Part shown: positions 1 to 7,982 of the stretch, in pieces
Position numbering within the stretch: the stretch's first letter is position 1
Layout: every line of letters starts with the position of its first letter
Assembly: GCA_964418595.1 (NCBI GenBank)
Contig: CAYQMF010000035.1
Coordinates: forward strand, 1 to 52,746
Reading direction: 5' to 3'
DNA: 52,746 nucleotides
Origin: CAYQMF01 sp964418595
GTDB lineage: Bacteria; Planctomycetota; UBA1135; UBA2386
The notes under the pieces: model-generated
The model's input: the letters and a program-made list of their open reading frames with translations, nothing else
What the model was told of the DNA's origin: nothing
Databases searched by the model: none
Position numbers and translations under genes: made by a program

Positions 1-233
1 GGCAGGTGCGCCGCGCCGCCGGCGCCGGCGATGATCACCTGGATGCCGCGCGCCGCCGCGCCGCCGACGAACTCGAAGAGGAGGTCGGGCGTGCGATGCG
101 CCGAGACGACCTTCGCCTCGAAGGGCACGCCCAGCTCCGTGAGCATCGCCGCGGCGTGCTGCATGGTCGCCCAATCGCTCTTGCTGCCCATGATGATCGC
201 GACCTTGGGGTTCTGCGAAGTTGGGTGAGCCAT
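1..233 (-). CDS. purE: PurE, N5-carboxyaminoimidazole ribonucleotide mutase (N-terminal part; runs off the window)
   Basis: Catalyses rearrangement of N5-CAIR to CAIR in cytosolic de novo purine synthesis. The complement of 233-1 starts with ATG and reads VAIIMGSKSDWATM (residues 11-24), then SAHRTPDLLFEF and IAGAGGAAHLP. The IMGSxSDW phosphate-binding loop, the SAHRTP motif and the GAGGAAHLP loop are all hallmarks of PurE. About 77 residues are present and the C-terminal half lies outside the window. The orientation diverges from the gene at 429. A TATCCT hexamer 13 nt upstream of the ATG is a likely promoter. Identification is secure; it cannot be seen whether purK or another pur gene follows. 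Confidence 0.93.
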   Translation of the reverse strand, partial: MAHPTSQNPKVAIIMGSKSDWATMQHAAAMLTELGVPFEAKVVSAHRTPDLLFEFVGGAAARGIQVIIAGAGGAAHL

Positions 234-246
234 GGTGGGCGGGGGC

Positions 247-252
247 AGGATA
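247..252 (-). promoter_or_regulatory. Candidate -10 element TATCCT for purE
   Basis: Reads TATCCT on the minus strand, 13 nt before the purE ATG, and matches the TAnnnT pattern seen before many genes here. No -35 is recognisable. Confidence 0.45.
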
Positions 253-389
253 CGGGGATCGTGGGATGCGGAGAACGACGTGTGGGGCAGATCGACGGTC
301 GCTCGACGCACGCTGCCGGTGATCCGCCGGCGACGGTCGACGTTCTGGGTCGAGGATCACGAGGCGGAGCCCACGGCATCGGGATTGCG

Positions 390-397
390 GCTAGGCT
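390..397 (+). promoter_or_regulatory. Candidate -10 element GCTAGGCT
   Basis: A GCTAnnnT octamer ending 31 nt before the ATG at 429. It is one of a recurring set in this window; no clear -35 hexamer at 16-18 nt. Confidence 0.45.
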
Positions 398-428
398 GGC
401 GCCCCGCTCGCCCGTGTACGGAGTCGTC

Positions 429-1637
429 ATGTCCAAGCTCGTGGTTCGTCCGCTCGTGCTGCCCTTGTTCTCGTGCGCAGCCGGGCTCGCCGCCCAGATC
501 GGTGGGAACGGGGCCGATGGCATCCTGGTCGTCACGCAGGGCATCGTGACCCTCGACACGTCGGCGCGGCCCAATGGCTTCGACTACGCGTCGATCACGA
601 TCGCCGCTGGCGCCGAGTTGCGCCTCACGGGCAGCAACCCGGCGCGCCTGCGCTCGCAGGGCGCGGTGATCATCGATGGCTGGCTCAACGCCGACGGGTT
701 CGTGCCCGTCGCCGTCTCGGATGGGGGCCTCGGCGGGCCCGGCGGGTTCGCGGGCGGCACCGGTGGGCGCGGCGCGGGGGGCCTCGGGCAGGGGCCCGGA
801 GGCGGGTGCGCGGGTTGGGCCAGTGGCAACCTGTTCGGTTCGCCGGGGCCTGCGTCGCATGCGACCCCCGCACAGGCGTTCCAGTGGTGTGGTCAGTCCT
901 TCGGCTCGGCGCCGCCGACCTACGGCTCCGCGTGGCCCTTCGACCTGCGCGGGGGCAGCGGCAGCGGGGGCGGTGCCTACCCGGTCAGCTACGGTTTCGC
1001 CGGGCCCGGCGGCAATGGCGGCGGCGGCACGACCCTCCTCGCCGCCGATGGGCCGGTGCTCGTGCGCGGGCGCATCAGCGTCAAGCCGCCGCTCGGGGTG
1101 ACGCCCGCGTCGTCGGGTTCGATCCTCATCCAGACCTCGGCCTCGCTGCGGGTGGAGGGCGACGTCGACGCGAGCGAGACGGGGAACTTTCTCATGGCCG
1201 GCGGCGCCGGTTGGATCCGCCTCGACACGCACGGCGACCCGGCCTCGATCGTCGGTGCGGTGACTCCGAATCCGATGCAGGTCGTGCTGCCGCGCTTCCG
1301 CGGCGTGGGTTCCCCCGTTCTCGGGACGGCGTGGCAGATCCAGATGGACGCATGGCCCCAGGACGTGGTGGCCGTGTGGCTGTCGGGGGCGGCGACATCG
1401 CTGCCCTTCCCACCCTTCGGGGTCCTGCGCCTCGATCCGGCCGCGGGCCTCACGTACGTCGGCGCCCGCGCCACGACCGCGTCTGCGACCGGGCTCGAGG
1501 CGACGGCGACCCTCGGCGTGGCGGTTCCCAGCGACACCGGTCTGCGCGGCGTGACCATCCACGTGCAGGCGCTCAATGCGATCACGCGCGCGGCGACACC
1601 GCGCTTCTCGGAGCTGCTGACGCGGACGATCCAGTAG
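429..1637 (+). CDS. Secreted glycine-rich protein with the shared C-terminal domain
   Basis: 402 residues from ATG 429, chosen because it opens a good signal peptide (hydrophobic residues 4-21, then Ala-Ala-Gln); longer in-frame starts lack one. LFSC at residues 13-16 is a possible but atypical lipobox. The middle (about residues 95-200) is very rich in Gly, in runs such as GGPGGFAGGTGGRG. The C-terminal 110 residues fit the beta-rich terminal domain shared by nine proteins in this window, with LRGVTIHVQAL near residues 373-383. No enzyme motif is visible. Probably an exported structural or surface protein; function unknown. Confidence 0.75.
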   Translation: MSKLVVRPLVLPLFSCAAGLAAQIGGNGADGILVVTQGIVTLDTSARPNGFDYASITIAAGAELRLTGSNPARLRSQGAVIIDGWLNADGFVPVAVSDGGLGGPGGFAGGTGGRGAGGLGQGPGGGCAGWASGNLFGSPGPASHATPAQAFQWCGQSFGSAPPTYGSAWPFDLRGGSGSGGGAYPVSYGFAGPGGNGGGGTTLLAADGPVLVRGRISVKPPLGVTPASSGSILIQTSASLRVEGDVDASETGNFLMAGGAGWIRLDTHGDPASIVGAVTPNPMQVVLPRFRGVGSPVLGTAWQIQMDAWPQDVVAVWLSGAATSLPFPPFGVLRLDPAAGLTYVGARATTASATGLEATATLGVAVPSDTGLRGVTIHVQALNAITRAATPRFSELLTRTIQ

Positions 1638-1644
1638 CGCCGCG

Positions 1645-1650
1645 TAGGAT
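1645..1650 (+). promoter_or_regulatory. Candidate -10 element TAGGAT
   Basis: TAGGAT lies only 7 nt before the GTG at 1658. Transcription starting about 7 nt downstream would give a leaderless or near-leaderless mRNA. Confidence 0.45.
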
Positions 1651-1657
1651 CGCACGA

Positions 1658-2578
1658 GTGAGTGCCTCGCCGCTGCGCGTCACCCTCCTGTCGGTTGCCT
1701 GCGCGTTCGGCGCGTGTACCGCGTCGCCGGCGCCTCCGCCCGTCGCCGAGAGCGCCGCCGTAGCCGTTCCTCCGACCGGCCTGCCCGATGGCACGGCCAC
1801 GGTGTGCGCCGACATCCTCGGCACCGAGCTCGAGCTGTTCACCTACAAGCCGGCGAGCTACCGCGGCGAGAAGATGCTGGTCGTGCTGCACGGCGTGCTG
1901 CGCAACGCCGACGAGTACCGCGACCACGCGTGCGCGCTCGCCGACCGCCACGGGATGCTCGTCGTCGCGCCTCGCTTCGACAACGAGCGCTTCCCGAGCC
2001 GGCGCTACCAGCGCGGTGGCCTGCTCGACGCCGCCGGCCGCGCGCAGGCGCCCGCGCAGTGGACCTACGCGTTCCTGCCCGCGATCGCCGCCGAGATCCG
2101 CGCGCGCGAGGGCCGCCCGACGCTGCCGTTCTGGATCATCGGCCACTCCGCCGGCGGCCAGTTCGTCGCGCGCATGAGCGCGTTCCAGGTGACCGGCGCG
2201 GTGCGCCACATCGCCGCCAACGCGGGCTCGCACCTCTTTCCCACGCGCGGCATGAAGTTCGGCTACGGGTTCGGTGGCCTGCCCGACGAGCTGGCCGACG
2301 ACGCGATGCTGAAGCGGTACCTCGCCGCGCCGCTCACGCTCTACCAGGGCACTGCGGACGCGGGCCCAGACGACTACTTCGACGCCAGCGAGACGGCGAT
2401 GCAGCAGGGTGCGGGCCGCTACCAGCGCGGCAAGGCGTGCTTCGAGCAGGCACGCGCGCTGGCGGCGGCGAAGGGTTGGACCTTCGCGTGGCGCTTCGTC
2501 GAGGCCGATGGCGTCGGGCACGACCACGAGAGGATGTTCGACCACGCGGCCAGCGCCGACGCGCTGTTCGGCGGCTGA
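1658..2578 (+). CDS. Alpha/beta-hydrolase lipoprotein (PHB-depolymerase/esterase-like)
   Basis: 306 residues from GTG 1658. This start was chosen because it gives a signal peptide ending in a lipobox (FGAC, Cys20), so the protein is predicted to be lipid-anchored outside the inner membrane. The hydrolase core shows an oxyanion-type VVLHGV (residues 75-80), the nucleophile elbow GHSAGG (162-167, Ser164) and a late GHDHER (287-292) that can supply the catalytic His; acidic residues near 234-239 may supply the Asp. It resembles secreted esterases of the polyhydroxybutyrate depolymerase type. The substrate cannot be inferred. Palindromes start two bases after the stop. Confidence 0.8.
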   Translation: MSASPLRVTLLSVACAFGACTASPAPPPVAESAAVAVPPTGLPDGTATVCADILGTELELFTYKPASYRGEKMLVVLHGVLRNADEYRDHACALADRHGMLVVAPRFDNERFPSRRYQRGGLLDAAGRAQAPAQWTYAFLPAIAAEIRAREGRPTLPFWIIGHSAGGQFVARMSAFQVTGAVRHIAANAGSHLFPTRGMKFGYGFGGLPDELADDAMLKRYLAAPLTLYQGTADAGPDDYFDASETAMQQGAGRYQRGKACFEQARALAAAKGWTFAWRFVEADGVGHDHERMFDHAASADALFGG

Positions 2579-2580
2579 TC

Positions 2581-2640
2581 TACTACTCCCGCGAATCCTC
2601 CCGTGGCGCGAGGATTCAGCAGTCGCGAGCGGGAGTAGTA
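2581..2640. repeat. Long inverted repeat (12-bp perfect arms) just after the hydrolase gene
   Basis: TACTACTCCCGC (2581-2592) pairs perfectly with GCGGGAGTAGTA (2629-2640). Directly inside it, GAATCCTC (2593-2600) pairs with GAGGATTC (2610-2617). The result is a two-storey hairpin with an 11-nt bulge on the right side. It starts 2 nt after a stop codon, so it could act as a terminator or mRNA-stabilising hairpin, though there is no T-run. Confidence 0.8.
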
Positions 2641-2657
2641 GTCGCCTTCAGAGACAA

Positions 2658-2752
2658 CAGCGCCTGCGGCCCCTTCCGGTCGGCGCGAAGCGCCGACTCA
2701 ACCTTTGGTTGCGGCCGCAGGCAGCGCTGACGCGATGGAAGCGCCGCCTTCC
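2658..2752. repeat. Second nested palindrome cluster
   Basis: GCCTGCGGCC (2662-2671) pairs with GGCCGCAGGC (2713-2722), and CAGCGC (2658-2663) matches GCGCTG (2724-2729). Inside lies a tight hairpin GTCGGCGC-GAA-GCGCCGAC (2679-2697). A further GGAAG/CTTCC stem follows (2737-2752). With the preceding repeat this makes about 170 nt of structured non-coding DNA, resembling a REP/REPIN-type or folded-RNA element. Nothing here codes. Confidence 0.7.
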
Positions 2753-2783
2753 TAGCGGCCTGGCGTGCGAGGCCGCGCGCGGC

Positions 2784-2791
2784 GCTAAGCT
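2784..2791 (+). promoter_or_regulatory. Candidate -10 element GCTAAGCT
   Basis: GCTAnnnT pattern with its last base 19 nt short of the ATG at 2811. Confidence 0.45.
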
Positions 2792-2810
2792 GCTCGCCCT
2801 CGTGCCGACC

Positions 2811-3833
2811 ATGACCCTTCCGTCTGCCACACTGTTCGTGCTCGGGGCGCTCGTGCCTGCGCTTCTCGCCCAGGCCACCAACCAAGGCTTGAAGCCCGGT
2901 CCTTGGAGCGCGCGGCACGCGCCGGAGGGCTGGCTCATCCACGAGACCGAGCACTACCAGGTGCAGTCGCAGGCCGGCGTCGACAAGGCGAAGCGGCTGG
3001 CGGCGCACATGGAGGCGATGCTCACCGTGTATCGCCAGCTGTTCCCCACCGACCGCTCGCTGAAGCAGTTCGCCATCAAGCTCTTCGCGGACAAGGCGGC
3101 CTTCGTCGCCTACGGCGGCAAGCCGGGGGCCGGGGCGTACTACTCGGCGACGGCGCGCGAGATGGTCTGCTACGACAGCGGCAAGTGGATGGACGATGCG
3201 CCGAAGGCGGCGGAGACCGCGCCGAGTGACGCCGACCAGGCGCCGTCGCGCATGCAGCGCATGCAGGCGCTGTACGGCCTCGATGTGCTCGGTGCCGCCG
3301 CGCACGAAGGCTGGCACCAGTACTTCCACCGCTACATCACTTCGTGGGTCGAGATCCCGTCGTGGATCAACGAGGGCATGGGTGACTACTTCTACTGCGC
3401 GGTCCCCAAGGAGCAGGCGAGTCGCAAGGCGCCGGCGGCGGAACTCGGCCTCATGAATCCGATGCGACTGCCGATCATCCGCGCCGCGGTGAAGGGCGAG
3501 CAGCACGTGTCGATCGCGGAGCTGCTCGGCTATTCGCAGCAGCAGTACTACGCCAAGGCGAGCCTCTGCTACGCCGAGGGCTGGGCGCTCTGCCAGTTCC
3601 TCCTGCACAGCGACAACCCGCGCTATCGCCAGGTGATCCCCACCTTCGTGCGCCTCGTGAAGGACGACACCAACATGAAGAAGGTGACCGAGCGGGCCTT
3701 CGCCGGCATCGACCTCGTCCAACTGGAGGGCGACTGGAAGGCGTGGGTCCTCGCCGCGAAGCTGCCGTGGGAGGGGAGTGGCGCGAAGGTGGTGGCGCCG
3801 GAGGAGCCGGACAAGAAGGGCGCGGGCCGGTAG
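2811..3833 (+). CDS. Secreted DUF1570-type (gluzincin-like) peptidase family protein
   Basis: 340 residues from ATG 2811, with a signal peptide at residues 1-20. HEGWHQYFHR (165-174) is an HExxH zinc site, and NEGMGDYF (187-194) supplies the glutamate about 20 residues downstream expected of gluzincins. This matches the DUF1570 family, common in planctomycetes, where the substrate is unknown. The protein is probably exported and catalytically competent. It converges on the LamG gene at 3862 with only 28 nt between. A degenerate relative lies at 38257-39384. Confidence 0.8.
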   Translation: MTLPSATLFVLGALVPALLAQATNQGLKPGPWSARHAPEGWLIHETEHYQVQSQAGVDKAKRLAAHMEAMLTVYRQLFPTDRSLKQFAIKLFADKAAFVAYGGKPGAGAYYSATAREMVCYDSGKWMDDAPKAAETAPSDADQAPSRMQRMQALYGLDVLGAAAHEGWHQYFHRYITSWVEIPSWINEGMGDYFYCAVPKEQASRKAPAAELGLMNPMRLPIIRAAVKGEQHVSIAELLGYSQQQYYAKASLCYAEGWALCQFLLHSDNPRYRQVIPTFVRLVKDDTNMKKVTERAFAGIDLVQLEGDWKAWVLAAKLPWEGSGAKVVAPEEPDKKGAGR

Positions 3834-3861
3834 ACGCGGGCAGCCGCCAGCCCGCCGCCCC

Positions 3862-4989
3862 TCAGGGCGTGATCACGAACCCCAGGCCGTCGGAAGCGAA
3901 CAGGCTGGTGGCACACGTCGGCTCCGCCCAGATCGTCTGGCCGAAGAGGAGCGTGTTGCGCAGTGAGTTGTTGGCGGGGATCGGCAGTGGCGCGCGGGCG
4001 AACGCGAGCGGGCCGCCGGGGATCGATGCCTGCACGCTCGGGCTCCCCGGGTCGATCCAGAGATCGACGCCGAGGATCCGCAGCGGCGACGCGAGGTTGC
4101 GCGTGCCCAGCCACAGGATGCCGGAGCCGGTCGTCGTCGCGCGGATGGTGCCGATCGCGAACGCAGCGTTGCCGACGCGCGCCAGCGACGTGATCGCCGC
4201 GCGCGGTGCGCCGCTGCAACCCGGGGTCGCGGTGCCGAAGTTGAGCGCGCCCGTACTCGGCAGCGGCGTGAGCGTGAGCGTGTTGGGTGAGATCGTCGGT
4301 GCGTTCACCGCCGCGCCGTGGTTGCTGCCGGACGAGTCCTGCAGCGAGTTCGTGAAGTTCCAGGTGCTGACCTCGCTGGGGACGCCGCCGAGTTCGAACG
4401 CCATCGTCGCCGCGATCTCCGCCGCAGTGCGCGCGAACGGCCATAGCCGCACCTCGTCGATCTGACCGTTCCACTCCTCGATGCCCGGTGCCGAGATGTC
4501 GCCGTTGCCGATGCGCAGGGTGTTGCCGGTGTCGACCAGCACGCCGCCATGCGCGATCGACCCCGCCGCCTGGCCGTTGATGAACAGGCGGAGGCTCGTG
4601 CCGTCGTAGGTCGCCGCCACGTGCGTCCAGGCGTTGAGCTGGCCCGGCGTGAACGTCCAGGTCAGCGAGCGCGTCCCGGCGGTTGTCCGCACCGTCCACC
4701 CCAGCACCGTGCTGTTGTTGGTGGCCGCCTCGACGCGGAGCATGTAGTCGACGACCTGGGGCGTCGAGTTCTGGCGCACGATGGTCGGCCAGCGCCAGCC
4801 GGAGCCGAGGCTCGCGTCGTCGTAGGTGACCCACGCCTCGAGAGTGATCCCGCTGCGCGGCACGAGGGTCGACGCGTGTGGGACGTCGACGTAGGAGTCG
4901 ATGCCGTTCGTCAGGCGGAGGCCGGTGTTCTGCGCGCCGAGCGCGGACGCGGCGATGGCGGTGAGGAAGGCGCAGGTGGCTGGCGACAT
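3862..4989 (-). CDS. Secreted LamG-domain protein with the shared C-terminal domain
   Basis: 375 residues from ATG 4989, chosen for its signal peptide (hydrophobic core at residues 6-17, Ala-Leu-Gly-Ala-Gln cut region). Residues about 24-215 form a LamG/concanavalin-like domain. The typical phrases are SGITLEAWVTY, NAWTHVAATYDGTSLRLFING and EWNGQIDEVRLW. The C-terminal 120 residues are the beta-rich domain shared across the window, with LRNTLLFGQTIW close to the end. LamG domains usually bind glycans or form jelly-roll modules; the ligand here is unknown. The gene diverges from 5171. Confidence 0.85.
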   Translation of the reverse strand: MSPATCAFLTAIAASALGAQNTGLRLTNGIDSYVDVPHASTLVPRSGITLEAWVTYDDASLGSGWRWPTIVRQNSTPQVVDYMLRVEAATNNSTVLGWTVRTTAGTRSLTWTFTPGQLNAWTHVAATYDGTSLRLFINGQAAGSIAHGGVLVDTGNTLRIGNGDISAPGIEEWNGQIDEVRLWPFARTAAEIAATMAFELGGVPSEVSTWNFTNSLQDSSGSNHGAAVNAPTISPNTLTLTPLPSTGALNFGTATPGCSGAPRAAITSLARVGNAAFAIGTIRATTTGSGILWLGTRNLASPLRILGVDLWIDPGSPSVQASIPGGPLAFARAPLPIPANNSLRNTLLFGQTIWAEPTCATSLFASDGLGFVITP

Positions 4990-5015
4990 GTCGATGCGAA
5001 GGTGGAGGTCGACGG

Positions 5016-5021
5016 AGCATA
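5016..5021 (-). promoter_or_regulatory. Candidate -10 element TATGCT for the LamG gene
   Basis: Reads TATGCT on the minus strand with a preceding G, ending 27 nt from the ATG at 4989. Confidence 0.4.
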
Positions 5022-5170
5022 CGCACGGGGCGATACGGCACGGCGAGCGCCGGCGCCTCGTCCGGGGCTTGCGGAAGCGACCGTGGGCGTCTCCTCTTCC
5101 CGGGTCGGTCGCACGATCCTCGTCCCGGATGGGACGGAGTGCGTCCGGGGTCCCGTTCCCAGCCCCACCC

Positions 5171-5722
5171 ATGTTGCGAAGCTTCCTGCTCGCCGCCCTC
5201 CTCCTCGCGCCCGTTGCGTCCGCCCAGACCATCGGCGCACCGTTCCTCAACGACATCGAGGTACTCATGCCGCCCACTCTGCCGCTCCCCGCCGGCTCGG
5301 GCAGCACCTCGTGCGCGTTCAACGCCGGCCTGCACTCACCGTTCAACGCCGGGATCCTGCAGTACCGTGTGTCGAGCAGCGCGACGTCGCTGGCGTGCGT
5401 CGTCTTCCTGAGCTGGTGTCCACCATGCGGCGGTCCGAACACGATCAACCTGGGGTCGACGACCCCCGTGGCGTGCGGCGGCGGCAACGCGGGCGCGTGT
5501 CCGTTCGGGCCTGCGAACGCGAACCTGTGCTGGCAGATCAGCCTGGCCGGCGGCTGCTCCGTCAACGCGTTCATGATCAACGCGGGCGCGGGCTTCTATC
5601 ACATCCGCATCCCGATCCCGCCGACGACGCCGTTCGGCTTCACGTTGTGGGCCCAGGGGCTCATCCTCGATCCGTGCTCGACCGGCAACTTCCACATGAC
5701 GCCGGCCATCGGGATCATGTAG
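5171..5722 (+). CDS. Small secreted protein consisting mostly of the shared C-terminal domain
   Basis: 183 residues from ATG 5171. It has a clear signal peptide (MLRSFLLAALLLAPVASAQ, residues 1-19). It contains several Cys (FLSWCPPCGGP, CGGGNAGACPFG, GGCS), possibly forming disulfides outside the cell. Near the end it reads FGFTLWAQGLILDPCS, the same LxxQ-type signature seen at the C-terminus of larger exported proteins here. No enzyme motif is visible. It converges on the porin gene with a 10-nt gap. Confidence 0.75.
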   Translation: MLRSFLLAALLLAPVASAQTIGAPFLNDIEVLMPPTLPLPAGSGSTSCAFNAGLHSPFNAGILQYRVSSSATSLACVVFLSWCPPCGGPNTINLGSTTPVACGGGNAGACPFGPANANLCWQISLAGGCSVNAFMINAGAGFYHIRIPIPPTTPFGFTLWAQGLILDPCSTGNFHMTPAIGIM

Positions 5723-5732
5723 CGCGCCCGCG

Positions 5733-7034
5733 TCAGAACGTGATCGCCGACCGCAGCGTGAACACGAGCGCGTCGTCGGCGCCCGACCCGCCGGGGTCGT
5801 GCACGTACTGCAGGTCGGGCTTCAGGCGCAGCCACGGCGTCACGAGCGCGCTGTAGAAGACCTCGACCGCGAGTTCGCCTTCGCCGCGCAGGCCGGCGCC
5901 GGGCTCGTCGCTGAACGCAGCCCAGCTCACGCCGACGCCGATCGCATCCTCGGCGCGCATCTCGAACGGTCCGACCCATTCGAGCCCCACGCCCAGATGG
6001 CGCGCGACGGCGCTCACGTCGTCGTCGGCGAGACCGAACTGGAGCGAGCCGCCGATGCCGCGCTCGCTGTCCGCGTCGGGTCGCCACAGCTTCTGGTCGA
6101 GCACCACGTAGAGGCCTTCGGTGCCGTCGTCCGTGCCGCCACCGAAGCGCGCGAAGTCGCCGGTGTGCCGCCACAGACCCGCGCCCGCGCGGCCGCCGAG
6201 GCCACGCTCGCCGCCCGACCAGCGCACGCCCGCCTCCGCGACGACGAACAGGTCGGAGGGTCCGTCGAATACCGTGCGCGGCCCGCGCGGTCCGGTCGCT
6301 ATGCCGGCCTGCGTCGCGCCATCGAAGACGCCTGCGCCCGCATACACCCCGCCGCCCGGCCGCAAGAAGGCCAGCGCCCCGAACGACGGGTCGGGATAGG
6401 TCGGCAGGCCCAGCACCGTCGGGCTGTAGCCGGACGAAGAGTTGAGGAAGCGGAAGCCGTGCTCGACGTACGCGAAGTCGGTGTTCGCGTCGACCTTGCC
6501 TAGCTTGACGCGCAGCAACCGGTCGAAGAGCACCTGCTCGTACCAGATCTTCGCGAGCTGCGTGCGGTGCGGCCCGTCGATGTTGGAGAAGCCCTGCAGG
6601 TCGCCGGCGTCGGTGCTGCCGTCGGTGCCGCGCTGCAACTGGAAGTCGACGAAGAAGCGCGCGCCCGGCAGGCCGACGAGCTCGTTGGCATCGATCGTCA
6701 CGGTCACATCGAGCAGCGTGCGCAGCGCGGTCCCGCCGCGGTGCGCGCCGCCGCTCGCCACCCACGAGGCATCGTTGGTGAGGAACACCTCGGGGTCGAC
6801 GCCGTGCTCGCCGAGCCAGTCGCGCACGCCGCCCCAATCGCCAGTCGCGTGCCGCCACTCGAGGATGGGCCAGCGGCCGCCGGCGATCTGCTCGCGGGGG
6901 ACGCCCGGCGCGTGGCGCGCCGGCTCCTGCGCGCGGTTCTCGCGCCCGGTCTGCGACTCCAGCGTGGACGGTTCCTGGCAGGGCGCGAGGTGCATGAGGC
7001 ACAGCGACGCGATGACGAAGGGGAGGGCGCGCAT
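5733..7034 (-). CDS. OprB-family carbohydrate-selective porin
   Basis: 433 residues from ATG 7034, with a signal peptide at residues 1-19. After a short variable segment it shows the OprB pattern: WRHATGDWGGVRDWL near residue 60, then alternating beta-strand repeats rich in Gly and aromatics (for example KIWYEQVLFDRLLRVKLGKV and AGAGLWRHTGDFARFGGG). It ends in a beta-strand with terminal Phe (ALVFTLRSAITF), as expected for an outer-membrane barrel inserted by BAM. It implies a diderm envelope and uptake of sugars or other small solutes. It stands alone, with no adjacent sugar-catabolism genes. Confidence 0.85.
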   Translation of the reverse strand: MRALPFVIASLCLMHLAPCQEPSTLESQTGRENRAQEPARHAPGVPREQIAGGRWPILEWRHATGDWGGVRDWLGEHGVDPEVFLTNDASWVASGGAHRGGTALRTLLDVTVTIDANELVGLPGARFFVDFQLQRGTDGSTDAGDLQGFSNIDGPHRTQLAKIWYEQVLFDRLLRVKLGKVDANTDFAYVEHGFRFLNSSSGYSPTVLGLPTYPDPSFGALAFLRPGGGVYAGAGVFDGATQAGIATGPRGPRTVFDGPSDLFVVAEAGVRWSGGERGLGGRAGAGLWRHTGDFARFGGGTDDGTEGLYVVLDQKLWRPDADSERGIGGSLQFGLADDDVSAVARHLGVGLEWVGPFEMRAEDAIGVGVSWAAFSDEPGAGLRGEGELAVEVFYSALVTPWLRLKPDLQYVHDPGGSGADDALVFTLRSAITF

Positions 7035-7100
7035 GGGGCGGGCGCGATGTTCGGGTCCGGGGCGGCCCTTGCAAGGCTCGCGGTCGGCCCCCGCGCCCCG

Positions 7101-7982
7101 TCAACCGCGCTCCATGGTCGCGCGCTCGAGCAGCGCGACGTTGGCGGTCTTGCCTGCCTCGCGCGCCCAGTGTGCGGGCCGGTTGCCGGCGCGGTCGCTC
7201 GCCGTCGGGTCCGCGCCCGCCGCCAGCAGAGCCTGCACCGTCGCTGCGTCGGCGTTGTAGGCGGCGAGGTGCAGGGGGGTCCAGCCGAACGCGTTGCGCC
7301 AGTCCAGCGGGACACCACGTCGGGCGAGAGCGACCACGACGTCGGTGCGGCCGGCGTTGGCCGCCTCGCACAGCGCGGCGGGACCTTCGAGCCGGAGGTC
7401 GATGTCCTGGGTGAGCAACCACTCGACCATCGCGATCTGGCCCGCGCGCGCCGTGGCCTCGAGCACGCGCGCGGCGCGCGGCGCGAGCCCGGCGTCGCGG
7501 CAGAGTTCGGCGAGGTCGACGCGGCCGAGCCGGCACGCCTCTTCGAGTGCCCGGGCGGTCGCCTTGGCGCCGGCCGCGACGAACTGGCGGATGACGTCGA
7601 CGTGGCCCGCCGCGATCGCGGCGGCGAACGCGTCGAGGCCGGCTCGACCGTCTCCGAGGGCGGGGGATGCGCCGGCGGCGACCAGCGCCGCGACGATGGC
7701 AGAGTCGCCCTGGGCGGCTGCAACGAAGAGGGCGGTGCGACCCGTGGCGGGGTCGCGTGCGTCCACCGCGGCGCGATGTTCGAGCAGGAGGGCGACGAGG
7801 TCGCCGTGACCGCCGCGCGTCGCGAGCAGCAACGCCGGCTCGGCGCCCTCGATGCGCTCGCGTTCGCCAGCCATGGAGTAGACGCGCGTGGCGTCGGGGT
7901 CGGCGCCGGCGGCGAGCGCGGCGCGCGCGCCCGCGAGGTCGCCCGCGGCCACCGCGGTCAGCAGGGCATCGTCAGCGCGCAT
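7101..7982 (-). CDS. Ankyrin-repeat protein
   Basis: 293 residues from ATG 7982; an ATG 15 nt further upstream is also possible. No signal peptide is seen, so it is probably cytosolic. Repeats include ALLLATRGGHGDLVALLLEH, TALFVAAAQGDSAIVAALVAAG, ALCEAANAGRTDVVVALARRG and TPLHLAAYNADAATVQALLAAG, about seven units in all with some degenerate. Ankyrin stacks mediate protein binding. The start overlaps the 3' end of the upstream gene by 11 nt, so the two are translationally coupled and probably partners. Confidence 0.85.
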   Translation of the reverse strand: MRADDALLTAVAAGDLAGARAALAAGADPDATRVYSMAGERERIEGAEPALLLATRGGHGDLVALLLEHRAAVDARDPATGRTALFVAAAQGDSAIVAALVAAGASPALGDGRAGLDAFAAAIAAGHVDVIRQFVAAGAKATARALEEACRLGRVDLAELCRDAGLAPRAARVLEATARAGQIAMVEWLLTQDIDLRLEGPAALCEAANAGRTDVVVALARRGVPLDWRNAFGWTPLHLAAYNADAATVQALLAAGADPTASDRAGNRPAHWAREAGKTANVALLERATMERG

